Shown piece after piece: positions 10,301 to 23,080 of a stretch of DNA of 64,000 nt (its first letter is position 1; every line of letters begins with the position of its first letter). The position numbers and the translations under genes were made by a program. The DNA lies in assembly GCA_019914945.1 (NCBI GenBank), contig CM034111.1:8867496-8931495 (forward strand), given 5' to 3'. The notes under the pieces were generated by a model, which saw nothing but the letters and a program-made list of their open reading frames with translations, had not been told where the DNA came from and ran no database searches. The stretch is from Typha latifolia. Lineage: Eukaryota; Streptophyta; Magnoliopsida; Poales; Typhaceae.

Positions 10301-13300
10301 TCCTCTAGTTATTGTATGCCAATTCTATATGCTTTCCCCAATGTTTTCTTATATTTCAAGTCGATAAGTCTTTAAGGAAGAAAGGATATTATTAGTGCTT
10401 AAATACCTAAGCATAATTACTTGGCCACCTCAAATGAAAATTTTGGAAAGACATAATGAAAATATTCAAAGGACAAACTGACTCTGGATAACCGCTAACT
10501 TGATGCAAAAACAAATGTGCAGTAATAAGAGTCACCAAAAAGGAGAAGATTAAAGGAGTAATTGTTGTTAGACAACCATAATAATCATTAAGAATATGCT
10601 GACTACAGTTATCTCAGTAAATATATCTCTACCAAAACATGCATATACTAATGAAATAATTGTTATCTCCAACTTAAATTGGCAAACAATTCAATTTGCC
10701 AAAGCTTTGCATGATGTTACTTATCAATTACTCAAACAATATTTCTGTATACAGCAGCTGTTATTTATAGAGATAATACATCCGGAAGTGAAAAGACAAA
10801 CAAGAACTCCAACCACTATATATGGGTATCATCTCAACCCAGCACCCAGATCACTTGGCATATTTAAGTGTCAACTATGACCAACAATAATTTCAAAGAT
10901 AAACACAAAGATATGACTTCTGTAATAAATTAACTTTGACAGCATACCTGTAGCATAAATGCAACAACCAATACTGTTATAAAAAGAGTAGCTGTCTCAA
11001 ATAATTGAAAATTCAAATCCATCCCTCTCCCCATTATCCAACCAACTACTACACTGAACGGAATCTGCAAACAAAGATGAACAAATGTCAGTTTCCCTAC
11101 AAAAAAGAAAATGAAGATCAAAGAAGCAAAAGATCTTCCAACAATAGCTAAACTAATGAAGAATCTATTTCCAATCATATCGCTGAAGCTTGGTCTTTGT
11201 GCCTTCTCATCTCTAGGAATCCTTTTTAAGTTAAAATTTTAAGGTTTTTACAGTTGCAGAAAAGTCATTTTCCCTCAAATTAGCTTTTATTCTTTTATGA
11301 ACAAGTATCATTATAAAATTAATTTTTTAAGTAGAACACAAACTTCTGTTGCAATATTATTGAGCAGATATCTTTGAGGATTATACAGGTCACATTTAGC
11401 TTATGCCTGAGGTAATCCAAAATTAAGAATACATTTCAAATAACATGACAAAAAACTATAAATCTTTCAACTAGCGTTACACTTGTATTGAACCAGGCAG
11501 ACTTTTCTAGTCCTTTCTCTATTGATTTGTATATATAGATAGTGAAGTTAAACAGTTAATAATATGCATATAACTCAAATGATACTCGTTATGACTCAGT
11601 GCATCATGTGTTCATAAAATAGATCTTGAAAGAAATCATGTCAATTGTGAACTCAATCAATCTCTTGTTTTGTAGATCCTCTGAATAGTTTCAACAAGCC
11701 TAATGCTCATTCTTTAACACTAATTCTTAAATATCTCTCTAGATATAAATTGAAGTAAACCAAGGAGTGATTTAATTTGGGTTATCGCTCATTTCTAGTT
11801 GGAACTTGCAAGAAAAATTATAGCATAATAATGCAAGACTTGTAAAGATTTTATAGTCCACACTCCAATATTTGTTTATTATAATTAAATAATTAGCTTT
11901 CAATAAACCTACATTATATGTAGTAAAGCATACATGTCATTTGTTGAAGATTGTCCTTTCAATAGACACCACTCAGTAAGTCTGCTCAATTACCAAATTA
12001 TCCCTTTTCAAATTAACCAGGAAAATCGTTAAGACAGATGCACTAACATGGCAATATTGTAGTAGGCATTATTTTATGTGGTCTCATACTTCTAGAAAGA
12101 TCCTGAAGCCTTTATAATAAAAGACAGAACATTTAAGAAAAAGGAATAATTGAAAGGACAAATATCAAAGGTAAGCGATCATTAATTGACATTAGTAATT
12201 CCAAGATTGCAAGACATACTGAATGTCTTTGCATCTCCATTGGTCTTTAAGTCATAATGGCAGCAAACGGAGCAATGCATACGGAGTTATATCACAACTC
12301 TAACAGAAGGGCCAAATCAAGTTTCTCTTTATCTCCTAGGCACCCCTACAGAAAGAGCGTTCATATCTTTTTTTTATAAAATTTTTCTTTTAAAAAAAGT
12401 GTAGTTGGCATCCCGCTCTTTAGAATTTCATGAATATGGACATTCTCAGTTCAGCCTTAACTTCAACAATTCTCAAACTCTAAACAGTTTCTTCAATTAA
12501 AACAAAGAGCTTCTTTTACATGTACTCAAGGTTTAGTCTACTGAAAAATAATCTTTTACTGCGTTCTTCAAGTGGTGTTTTTTTATATCATCAACTTATA
12601 GGTGTTTCATTGTCTGTAAAACACCCCTACTCTCATCTCATTTCATTCTGCTTAGCTAAAGAGTTGCATTATAAATTCTTTATGTAAATAAAATTATTCT
12701 ATATATCATATAGACCAACTTATTTGCATATATGATATAGACTAGCTTCTTATACAAAAGGAGTAGCAGATCCTCTGCAGCTATAGCTAAGAGAGTTTTA
12801 ACACAACAAGCAACACAATTTGCTGAAGGATTACCACAAACATTGATATTTGAGTAGATGATCCAATTGCAACTCCCAAAGAGATATCCTGAAATTGAGA
12901 GAAAGTCTAGTTAAATGACTGTACAGGCAGAGAGAAAGGAAGACAACTGTACTGCACCATATAGCACTTACAAACTTACAAGTTTATCTTTAATAGCAAA
13001 CATTATTGCACTTGCATGTTCTGCTGCATTGCCAACAATAGGAAGCAAAATTACACTGATGAAGGCCACAGGAAGGTTCAACGACTCTGAAGCTCCCTAT
13101 AAGGGAAACAAAGAACATAGTGAGTAATAAAATGCACCAATTCAAAGCAATTTAATAATTTTTTTAGGAAGGAATAGCAGAATATGTACAGCGTAGGTAA
13201 AATTCCTCAATGTTCCTGAAACAGGAACACCGAAGCAGATAGGAGTACATAAAATTATGCTCAGGATCTGGACATATGAAAACTTCACGAATATTATTAA

Positions 13301-16300
13301 ATAAAATATAGTACGAATGCAATGATTTGGAGAACAAATGACCCAAAACAAGTAACTAAACTAAAATACTAGCAATAACTGGTATGCCAATCAATCAATT
13401 AAAGAATGCTATTAGATGGAAGGAGAGAAACCACTCAGATAAAGAACAAGTTCCCTCGACTCTCAAAGTAGATATTTGGACAGCAGGAAAGTCCGAAAAT
13501 ATGTAGAAAGGATAAGACTTTAGGTTTATTGACAATGAAAAAATAGTGCTTCTGCTTTGAATGCCATGTGACCATCTTCACGTCCAGGCAACCCAAAGAT
13601 TATCTTTTTGCTGCCGGAATCTTCTAGACAGAAACAGTAAACAATGAAGAGTAGAGGTTAAAGAAGAAAGAGAGATTTAGAGGGAAAAAAAGAAGAGAAG
13701 AGGTCAGAAATGAGAAGATTGAGATGGGGTGGGGGGAGGGAGAGAAACCTTAGTAGAGAGATAGAGAGAAAACTAAAGGCGAGAGAGAGAAAAGATTTTG
13801 ATTCAAACTTTTATCCCACTATACTCCATGTTTCTCGTCTAATTACCCTTAGATAGGTTAATAAATTGATTATAGATGATTCTAATTGGACCTAATTTCC
13901 TAATAGACTCTAATTGACTAAGTCTTATCTAAATTGACTAACTCAATTTAGGTAATCAAAAGCACAATGGACTCTGATGCAGACATCCCTTGCACTATAG
14001 GCTTATCATAACCATCAAGTAACTAACCCAATTGATCAATTAAATTATAATTGACCAGCAAAGTAAAGGTGAAAGTAAATTGAGTCTCATTAAATCAATT
14101 AGACTAAGATTGGACCCAATTCGACTCAAACCAAGGTTCCGAAAATCGGTATCGGGATCGGTCGTCAGAAAAACAATACGTATTGGCCGTATCGACTGCC
14201 TATCGGATCGGACTATTTTAATTATATAAAATTCTAAATATTATTTAAAAATGTTAAGAAATTTTTAAAAATTTAGAAAAAAATATAAGAAAATAAGAAA
14301 TAATAATTACTCACATATAAAGCCTAAAAAGTAAAATCTCTCTTACTCCCTCTCTTCTTTCCTATCTCTCTAACTGTTAGTCTGAAGTATCCATGCTCTC
14401 CCATACTTTCTCTTTCTTTTTATCTTTCACTCTCTCTCTCCCTCACCCTCTTTTTTTTTTGATCTTTCCCTCTCTCTCCCTCACTCTCTTCCTTTTCCCT
14501 CTCTCTTTCTCCCTCTCTCTCTCTCTAGCTGGCTGCTGCTGTTAGCAGCAGTTGATAGCTGCAGCTAGCAGCATAGCTGCTGTTGCAGGCCAGACGCCGA
14601 AACTGGAAACTATGACTCAAACAACTTCAATTGGGTCAAATTGAAAATGATGTCCACATGACTTCTGGAAATTGAAGCAAAATGGTTCTATCGCCAAACA
14701 GTAAAATGATTGAGTCCTATATAGTGTAACACTTTAACTCTGCTTTAGGAAAAAGAAAAAGGAACTCTTCGGAATGGCAGAGCCACCATGTTATATGATG
14801 ATAGTCATGTCAGCATGAAATTTAACAAATCTCTCGAGAGCATTTGTATTCCATAGTTGGCTTCTACTTCTACTTGACTAACTCAACATTATGCAACCCC
14901 ACATCCTAAGTTAACCAAGATTACATGTAAATTGACCTAAAATAAAATAATAAGCCTACATGGATAACCATTCTCTAGTGCCAAGGAAAGATAAGTTGCA
15001 AAGAAGATGGCAATGAAATGCAACTTTCCCCAGAGAACTCTTGTGGGATCCCAGCATCTGAGCATTGCAAAGCAAATGGCAAGGACATGCAGACACGTGA
15101 CAATGAAACCTTTATTCATTTAAGTGAATCACCTAAGGAGTTCTCCAACAATTATGGCTTGAATGGGATTCTTAAAATTTAAATTTAATAGGAAATAATG
15201 AACAAAAGATGGGTGTTACATACTAGATCTGGAATGATCTAGAAGTAAGAAAATTATAAAAATTTATATGGAGGTAGCCTCAAAAGTTAAGGTTCTAATA
15301 AATCCAGTTTCACGAGAATTCGACATTGCGGCAGTCATAGTGTGGTGGTAGACAACCAAGGGTGGTGGTGGATGGTCGTAAGGTAGGGTGGTTGCTGGTG
15401 AGGGAAAATAGCTAGAGTTTGAAAGATCGGAATACTTCTTTGGCTGTAATCTACTCCTAGAAAAATAAATGCGATCTAACGGCTACGATAAAAGATAAAA
15501 ATGAAAACATTAACTTAGTTAAACTTAGATTCATTCAATGATAATTATCAACACATGTTTACTCCTACTTATAGGAGTAAAAATCCCTAACAGATAGAAT
15601 TCACATGCGAATTATTTAATTTATTTGAAATTTAAAACAATAAGATAAAACTAACTAACTAACTTGACTTGACTTAACCCATGTGGTCGAATCGTAATAA
15701 TTCACCACGCTTCCAACACCTTATCCTCAAGATAACTAGTCTCTCACGTCTTTGTACTCGTACAAATTGTCATGCCAATCAGTGGATTTAGGTTCATCTT
15801 CCTCGAGTCTGCCTAGAAACATGACGTGGGTTGGCGCTTACATTTATGACCGGGAGTAAATCGGTCATCACAGTTAAAAACACAAGCCTTTTCTTCGCGC
15901 TCTTCTAAGTCATTGGGTACAAAGCAGCGTGAGATCATCTGTTGATTAGGCTGAACCGTCGGTGCAGGTTGAGTTGGGGCAGATGCCATCTCTAGTGGGC
16001 CGTGAGCTTAGGCTGTCTTTCTTCTCTCCTCTTTGTGAATCTAGTTCAACTGATCCAACTTGGGACTCCATCTAAACAACCAAGGAGAAGGCCTCGTTAG
16101 AAGTAGTGGGCCTCAAAGCTTTAACCTCAGTCTGAATGTCAGACCTGAGCCCACTAATTAAGGTGCTCTTCAGGGCCAAGTTAGACCAGTTAGTGACCCG
16201 ATTGCAGATCCGCTCGAACTCCTCTCGATAAGCTTGAATTGTTGTTGATTGAGTCAGCTTAGTCAACATGGTCTGAAAGTCTTTGTACTAGGCATCTGCA

Positions 16301-19300
16301 AAGTCTTGCCAAGACTTGAATGGTCGAGTCCACTCAGCTTACCGGTACCACCTAATTGCCATGCCCTCTAAGAGGAATAAGGCTAGCTGGACCTTCTAGT
16401 GGTCTGGCATGCCATGGTACGTGAAAAACTGCTCCACTAGATAGGCCTAGTCTAGCGGGTTGCCTCTAGAGAATTTTGGAAAATCAAGCTTGACGGTCCG
16501 AGCTTGGATCCCAAAACGTAACCTGTCATCGCAGGCCAAATGACCTTGCGGTCAAGGCTGGTCACGTGAGACATAGGCTCACAAGTCTGGCTTATGTCGC
16601 CCGCGGGTTGCACACGGGTTCTGCTCAGTTTGATGGCGCGGGCCCACCGGGTCATTCCACCATTTGTCCTCGAGCTCGTACTCATGCTCGGGGTCATGTT
16701 CATGGGTGCCAAATTGGTTCACACGGGGTGGTCGAACCAATTCGTGAATATCTGGCCTGCCTCAAAATCGTGTATTTCATCATCTTCATGAACTTGTCCT
16801 AGCCCTAACCCTAGGGCTGAAATTGAATTTCGGCCTAGGGGCGCCGCCACAAGCCGCTGTAGCCTTGGTGGTGGCTGGGCAGGGTAGATGGCTGGTGGCA
16901 GTTGCCATCCAACAGGTCCACACAACGGCGGAACGATTGCGAGCTGCGGAAAGGACACATGGTCCCACTGCTTGCGAGTGGCAGCGGTGGAAAGTTGCGG
17001 CGGAGCCACCCCGATGTAAAGGTAGCTTTCCGTTATGGTGGTTGTCGGGTTCGGCCACCCAACGGTCGCTGGCGGCTGCAGCGGCCACCACTAGCTGGCA
17101 GTCGGCTTGAGGAAGCCAGTTGTGGCCGTTGGTGGTCGTGGAAGCGTCGGACCTGCAGCCACTAGATGGAGGTTCGCTGTAGCCTTAACTATCGTCCCTG
17201 GCGGTCTTTCGGCCAGTGCTAGTGTCCTGTGGAAGGTAACAAATGTGGCGGAGGAGGCGGGAGCGGGCTGGATAGCTGCCGGTGGAAAGCTAGGGTTTTC
17301 GACCCTAGCTTCCATCGTGACTGAGGAAGATGGCATCAGGGCCGCTGCTAGGAGCTTCTCCGACGTCGCTATGGTGGCAGCCAGGGACTATGGTGGTAGA
17401 GGGACCTCCATCACGGCTGGAGGTGACGAGGCTGCGGTTTGGGGCTCCCCTCCACCTCTCTCATGGGTGGAGTTTTCTAGCCACGTCTAGCTAGATTCTA
17501 TCGTGGCCAGCGGCGCTAGCGGCTCAGGTCGGTGGAGGGCGGCCAATAGGGCCTCCACCAAGGCTTGGATCACATCCTTGAGGGCGGTTTGGATCTCTTT
17601 TGACTCGGCTTAAAATTCTTTAAAAAATATTTTTGCGCACACTGACGGCTCATCGCCGATAGTTCTAGTGGTGGAAAGGGCACCGGAGAAACTCCCACAG
17701 GAACAGAGATAAGTTCTTAGTCCTCCATGGTCGCTCCTTCCTAGTTTGTCTTGGATCGCGTGATAACTATTGTCCGAGGAACGTTGAGTCTAATACCAAT
17801 GTTAAGTACAAGATCTGAAATGATCTAGATGTAAGAAAATTGTAAAAATTTATATGAAGGTAGCCTCGAAAGTAGGGTTCTAATAGATCTGGTTTCATGA
17901 GAATCCGACATCTGGATAAAAAATTATAAATGATATAGTGAGAAAAGGTCGAAATAGGACAGAATAGTAAATATCTGATATTGCGGCGATCGTTGGACGG
18001 TGACGGACGACCAAAGGTGGTGGTGAATGACCGTAAGGTAGGGTGGCTGCTGGTAGAAGAAGATGGTTAGGGTTTGAAAGATTGGAATGCTTCTATGGCT
18101 ATGATCTATTCCCAGAAAGATAAATACGATCTAACGGCTACAGTAAAAAATAAGAATAAAAATATTAACTTGACTAACTCAAATTCATTTAATGATAATT
18201 ATCAGCGCATGCCTGCTCTTTATTTATACAAGTAAAAATTTCTAGCAGATCGGATTCACATACGGATTATCCCATTTATTTAAAATTTAAAATAATAAGA
18301 TAAAGCAAACTAACTAACTTGACTTGACTCGACCCATGTGGTTAGATCGTAACAATGGAGAAATCCAAAATATGAAGATAAGTTGTAATGACACATTCCT
18401 ATATTCATATGTAGAAATAAGTTGCCCATAGTTCCACAAAATAGGACCCAACAAAAGAACAGCTCAAATGAGATCGTCCTTTTCACATAACAATTTCCAC
18501 TCTCACCTATTCTCCTTCAGTTAGGACAGAATCTCAGTTTCTATTGCATTTATGCGATTTATGTGCCAATACATATATGTATAAAGCGACAATAAAGAAG
18601 TGAATCTAAAGTTCACCTACCTGAATAGCATCCACAAGGTATTCGGAAAGGACTGAGATCCATATGGTCAAAACAGCAAGCCATGATATTGATTCCCATT
18701 GACCTATCTCTGGAGCTTCCTCTTCATCAGAGTTAGCCTCATTATGCCCATCTTCCTATAATATCCATAGCATCAAAATAGACAGCTAAGAATGAAAATA
18801 AGAATGAAGGAGCTATATCACAATTCCTCTTCCAAAGAGCTTCAAGAAGAAAATACAATTTCTTGCATGGAAAGAAATGAAAAGCACCCAAGTTTATGGA
18901 AGCATTTTTTTACAAAGACACCAGTCACCATAGATATTCTTGATCATGTCTATAACTACATTGGTATCTTCTGTTTCTTCCAAAACAAGACACATTATTC
19001 TCAAGGAAGAAGGAACGATCATAAGCTTCTTTGAAGTCCATACTCAGGCATATTAGAAAATAAACTGAAACTACCATTTATACTAACAGCCTCCTTTTGA
19101 CATAGGTCACCAGTTAATATAAAAGCTTAAGCTAATATAGAGTGGCGGTTTCAGTCCTTATATTTTAAAGCTTTCTCTCACATCCAGGCTTGAGATATTT
19201 TGTTAAAGGCATGGTATAAATTGTCGGTCTATTACCTAACAAGCTTGAGTTTTTGGCCAACTAGCTATCTAACACATCTTAATAGACCCATGGTGTATAT

Positions 19301-21265
19301 TTTGAACTAAAAGGTGGAGGTTTTATATTTTACCTAATAAATAGGCCTAATGGGATTTGAGCTCAGGAATTCCTGTTCATATATCATATTAACTTACCAA
19401 ATTTTCTAAAAGCTTAAGCTAAGAAAGATTTTAATTCGTGATATCCTTCCATGACAAAACAACAAGGTTCTAATATTGATATTTAATCTTAAAAAGTACT
19501 CAAATGGCACCAAAATCTTGTTGATTAAAAAATATGCACTGTTCTACAAAGTACTAAATAAGAAAGAGATTAGCAAGGAATCAATCTCTGTCCCATTAAT
19601 ATCTGTCCTAAATTGAATATTTAACTCACGAACTTGAGATTATGTCTAACCACTTACATTATCTAGAGGAGTGTAAAGATTGCGATGGCTCTTCAGTTGA
19701 AAAACAAGGTAGCTTGCATAAGCCACAAGCATGATACAACTGCTAAATCGTGAGAGAGAAACCTCTGACTTGCCATAGTGCACCTCTGAATGTGTAAAGT
19801 GAAGCACAGCTGGAAACATTAGGCCCATAACTGCCATCAGCAATAAGCTTGAGTTTACACCAGCAGCTGCCTGTTATAGATGAATGCTCCATTTGTTTTA
19901 TCCATATATCAACTAGTTTACAAGAAACCAGAGACTACTACAAGTTTCAATCAATTGACGATTTTCAAAACCATTACCTTGTTGAAGACCTGATCTTTCT
20001 TGCAGTGCACGATACCACCCGCCAAGAAAGCACATCCAAGAACTAAAAGCATGTTTGACAATATAGAGCCCAATAAAGATTGCTGAACTACACGAATCAT
20101 TCCATTCTTCAATGCATAAATAGCTATTATCATTTCTGTTGCATTCCCAAATGTAGCATTCAAAAGGCCTCCAACTGTGATTAGAAATATATGACTACTG
20201 GTTAAACTTTCTATAGATAAACAGGATGAAAAAGAAAAAGAAAAGGAAGATATACAGCTGCATGCACCATGAGATGTTGATGCATAAAATGGTACTGTTT
20301 TAACTTTTACGTTGTTAACTAACCTGTCGGACCAGTGAATGCTGCAAGCTGCCTACATAATAAAAGCGTCAGCAAGTTATTTAGCACATTTCTGGAAAAC
20401 AGATAGAGGATAAATCAATATCACCCAGACTTACTCAGTTGCATAGCCCAAACGCTCAGCCAAAGGAGTTATGCCTATCAAGCTGAAGAAGAAAACCAAG
20501 CCCTGCAATTTTTAGATATAACACATGATAAACTGAGCTTTGGAGACAGTATTCACAAAAAAGATAAAGCATACATGCATATACAAAATAATATTATATT
20601 CCTAAGACTAGCTGAACAGACATTCTAGTGAACTGGGACCCACACTACCACATCACTATGAAAGGCAGACATCTGCAATGTTGAATATGCAACTGGAGTT
20701 CCAAAATAACAAATCCACTGATAAGTAAACATCTCCACGTCTGGATGTGAAATATATTTTCTGGAAAAATCTTAAAAATAACTTCTTCAGAAAAGTCAAA
20801 TGGTCCAAGTAATAGATGAACAAATCATGAAGGACTTGCTACAGTTGATTGCTTATGAAATAACATTTGCAACAATACAGAAAAGAGAGTTAGAAAGAAT
20901 TCCAAGGATTTTTCAGATCCCATGACTTTAAAAACTACCACGTAAAAGAAGTTGTCACGATTAAATCATACATGATTCCTGGTAAGATAATGAAGAATGA
21001 TTGCCGCAGGTCCAAAAGGTAGTAATATGTTAATCTTCGCCGTAAATATAACAATTCTAATACTTCTGCAAAATCTTTCAACTATTATCCAGAAGGTCCA
21101 AGATTGAGCAGCACTTGGAAGTGGCCTACAATGAGGTATCTCAGAATTGTGTGCCTTTGTGGACATAGATGGACTAACAAGGGTCTCCATCTCAATTTCA
21201 AACTCGTCCATTTCATCCCTGGGTCCCATCTGCATATCCAAAAGTGACATCATAAACTCAGTCAT
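7394..21265 (-). CDS. Vacuolar cation/proton exchanger, CAX2-type, 11 exons, 442 codons
   Basis: CAX antiporters use the vacuolar proton gradient to load Ca2+, Mn2+ and other metals into the vacuole. Exons on - are 21265-20972, 20502-20435, 20352-20324, 20174-19978, 19870-19658, 18755-18621, 13096-12980, 12888-12835, 11064-10948, 7686-7593 and 7404-7394. All junctions are GT-AG and keep frame. Residues 1-75 are a hydrophilic N-tail, which is autoinhibitory in this family. The two ion-binding c-motifs are GNATEMII (140-147) and [12 protein letters not shown] (334-345). An acidic loop [16 protein letters not shown] (268-283) separates the halves, and GSSTQISMF is at 360-368. Length matches the usual ~440. 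The order and spacing agree with Arabidopsis CAX2/CAX5 as I recall them. The last exon gives only SDD and stop. In-frame alternative starts exist at 21251-21256 and at 21229, the latter directly after a possible acceptor (gatatgcag). Introns 6 (5.5 kb) and 9 (3.3 kb) are filled with transposons. Confidence 0.93.
7888..9157. mobile_element. Scrambled hAT-type MITE with internal insertion, in CAX intron 9
   Basis: The outer ends are TAGGGGTATAAATGGATCAA (7888) and, inverted, TAGGGGTGTCAAATAGGCC (9157). Both arms are built from AGCTCGAGC-type phrases, as in common plant hAT MITEs. The flanks share tcaaga. Inside, a fragment of the 1-kb direct repeat with a Mutator-MITE end (8134-8360) is followed by an inverted piece of the same repeat (about 8553-8850). 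A roughly 190-bp block (8304-8495) recurs at 8860-9047. The whole lies between CAX exons 9 and 10. Confidence 0.5.
12212..12380 (+). repeat. Dispersed 170-bp repeat, copy in CAX intron 8-9 region
   Basis: This copy of the block at 1376-1550 sits between CAX exons 8 and 9. It breaks off after the cgttcatatctttttttt phrase, where the 1550 copy passes into LTR-like sequence. Confidence 0.6.
14132..14614. mobile_element. hAT MITE 'CAAGGTTCC' family, copy A (CAX intron 6)
   Basis: The ends are CAAGGTTCC and, inverted, CATAGTTTCC, flanked by a perfect 8-bp duplication, actcaaac at 14124-14131 and 14615-14622. The order is terminal GATCGG/TATCGG-rich block, AT-rich core, a long CT-rich microsatellite (about 14395-14526), then a palindromic GCTGCTG/CAGCAG block (14530-14590). 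There is no coding sequence. It has the same orientation as copy B at 48628-49270. Confidence 0.9.
15214..15699 (-). repeat. 3' LTR of the gag-only retrotransposon
   Basis: It aligns along its length with 17800-18354 but lacks about 72 bp present there (about 17911-17985). The inner flank on - is a purine-biased run (GGATAAGG...GGAAGCGTGG) where the polypurine tract is expected. Confidence 0.85.
15835..16503 (-). pseudogene. Degraded gypsy gag polyprotein remnant
   Basis: Read on -, the frame begins [15 protein letters not shown] and passes [24 protein letters not shown] and [15 protein letters not shown]. It continues into the open part [20 protein letters not shown] then [18 protein letters not shown] (16072-16269), and ends in a CCHC-like zinc knuckle [15 protein letters not shown] (about 15850-15890). 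This is the retrotransposon Gag core and knuckle of Ty3/gypsy elements. At least four in-frame stops occur, mostly where Trp or Gln is expected. The GC-rich stretch 16510-17640 upstream probably holds the N-terminal and Pro-rich part (an [18 protein letters not shown] phrase near 17560-17610), also broken. Confidence 0.75.
17800..18354 (-). repeat. 5' LTR of the gag-only retrotransposon
   Basis: It contains an extra segment (about 17911-17985) bounded by GACAT and GATATTGCGG. This looks like an internal duplication or insertion relative to the other LTR. The inner edge meets the primer-binding site at 17788-17800. Confidence 0.85.
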
Positions 21266-22590
21266 AACAAAGCAAACAAATCAAATTTGATATAGTGATA
21301 CTATCGCTAACTGGAAAATTAAAATGTAACATCAGCATGCATTACAGGAGATAAAATGCAAAGTATTTGTGTTCGTTTATCTGGAAGATATAGGGGGAGA
21401 TGAAGAAGGGGGACAATCCTTACAAATTGTGTAAATCACAAATACATACACAGAGATAAAAAAAACAAGAAACTTGAAAATAATACATCTAAAAGATGGA
21501 TGTCCATATCAGTTTTTTTTTTTGTTGTATATTACTGTAAATGGATATGAGTTCACTAAGATGTCATTATAGTTATATTAATCTGTTCTCATACAGGCAG
21601 ACCTTGTGCCTTTCTGGCATTATAAGAAATTGAATATGCATACCATATTGTCGATTTAACTATCTTACCATTTTCCTTTTTGCTCTGGATATTAAAATTA
21701 TTATGGATGAACACACAAAATCCTTCTTACTTATGTTCTTTGGTGTTTCAATAGTTCTATGTTCGCCAACTTGGTGTCAAAAAAGCAAGTAATTTTCAAT
21801 AAACCCTATTTCCCCAAAATTTGGAAAATATCTCCCACTAATCACAACATGCAAATTAGCCTCTCTTCACATATCCCTTTTCCTATCCTTCATGTCAAGG
21901 ATTCCACTTTCAGCTGATCCTGATACGGATCAACCAAAATGATGCCAACTCGAAACTAGTCATCGAACTAGTTTCGGTGTGGTATTTACCGCAGCAGTGT
22001 CGGTTGATACTCGGTACATATCAAGTCAATTTCGGTCATTTCAGCCGAAACTATCCAATACAAGTATTTTTAAGTTAAACGGGTCGAATCTGTGAGGGAT
22101 CCAACTTGTGTCCGACCTAAGGACATTAATTAGTTGATGTCCTCGAGCCCAGCCATCCCACTTCTCTCTCTCTCTCCCCCAAGCAACTTTTTCCTTCTTT
22201 GATGCAAATCCGACCTCCATTGACATTTGATGAACTCTTTCGATGTAGATCCCACTCCCTCGACCTCCGGCGACCTTGAGTATATAATTTATTTTTGGAC
22301 AGGGAGGAGGAAATGAGAAGTGGTGGTCGCTTTGATAGATCTAAATCAACTCGCATGTAGGGAGAAAGACAATATGGGAACAGTAATTCTAAAATCCTAA
22401 TGTTCTAGAGGAGTCTAAAAATATTGAACCAATAGATGCATATAAAAAAAAGGACATTGCATACTTTTATTAAGACAGTTCTCAAAGGGATAAAAAATAC
22501 AAAGAAGCACATTGGTAGAGTTATTTTTAAAATTTTCTTCTATAATCATATTCTTTTAATATAATTGATAGTCATTATTATCACATTAAA
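21266..22590. other. Upstream region of CAX, non-coding
   Basis: No coding sequence is recognised. A degenerate repeat rich in CGAAACTAG / GATACGG / TCGGTT phrases lies at about 21915-22075. CT- and GA-rich stretches lie near 22160-22190 and could be leader sequence of CAX, but no start site or donor can be fixed. Confidence 0.4.
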
Positions 22591-22599
22591 GTGGATGTT

Positions 22600-23080
22600 A
22601 GACAATTAGTAGAATTTGGTGTTCTGCTCCCAGTTCAAATAATATTATCACTAAATATTTTGAGGCGGAAGTAGCTGAGTTTTACACTACATTAGGACAT
22701 TTAAAAATTATTGGGATGCATTTAGTTGTACATTGATGCGTGATGAGTAGACGACACAAAATATGAATTATATTTTTTGATTGATAGATGAAGTAGTAGA
22801 AAAATTAGATGAAAAAATAGTAATCTAAGTAGTTACTGATATTGGGGTAAATTATAAGACTGTTGGATAATTATTTATGTTAAATAAACAATATTTACAT
22901 TAGATACCAAGTGTTGTACATTGTCTTGATTTCATGTTGACAAATATTGTCAAAGATCTTGATATAAATATGGTGATACATGGAGGTAAACATGTAGATA
23001 AAAGTTAAAAAAAGTGACGGATGTTGATGAATTCCAAGTGAAACAAATGGCAACATCGAGATATAATGCTACTAGTAGGT
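22600..23080 (+). pseudogene. Decayed hAT transposase remnant (DUF659 / RNase-H-like part)
   Basis: Scattered across frames on + are phrases matching the hAT transposase core: VVTDIGVNYKTVG, then SVVHCLDFMLTNIVKDLDIN (about 22828-22970). These correspond to the VVTDNASNY...AAHCLDLMLEDIGK region of the family as I recall it. Many stops and indels separate them. The 3.8-kb hAT element at 23117 is inserted just downstream, so this is probably the older target. Recognition rests on short motifs. Confidence 0.5.

Larger units (their letters stand above)
15214..18354 (-). mobile_element. Gag-only Ty3/gypsy-type LTR retrotransposon, CAX intron 6
   Basis: It has two LTRs, 15214-15699 (486 bp) and 17800-18354 (555 bp). 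Each runs from TGTTA to TAACA or TAATA and is flanked by atggg (15209-15213) and atgga (18355-18359), a 5-bp duplication with one mismatch. Read on -, the right LTR is 5' and is followed by TTGGTATTAGAC, close to the plant initiator-Met tRNA primer site TGGTATCAGAG. The 2.1-kb interior encodes only degraded gag; protease, reverse transcriptase and integrase are absent. It is inserted in the same sense as CAX. Confidence 0.88.

Noticed and set aside
16452..17490. Several overlapping 60-127-codon ORFs on both strands in a GC-rich stretch
   Set aside because: GC richness keeps all frames open. The region is the broken N-terminal gag part of the LTR element, and none of these ORFs matches the gag frame.
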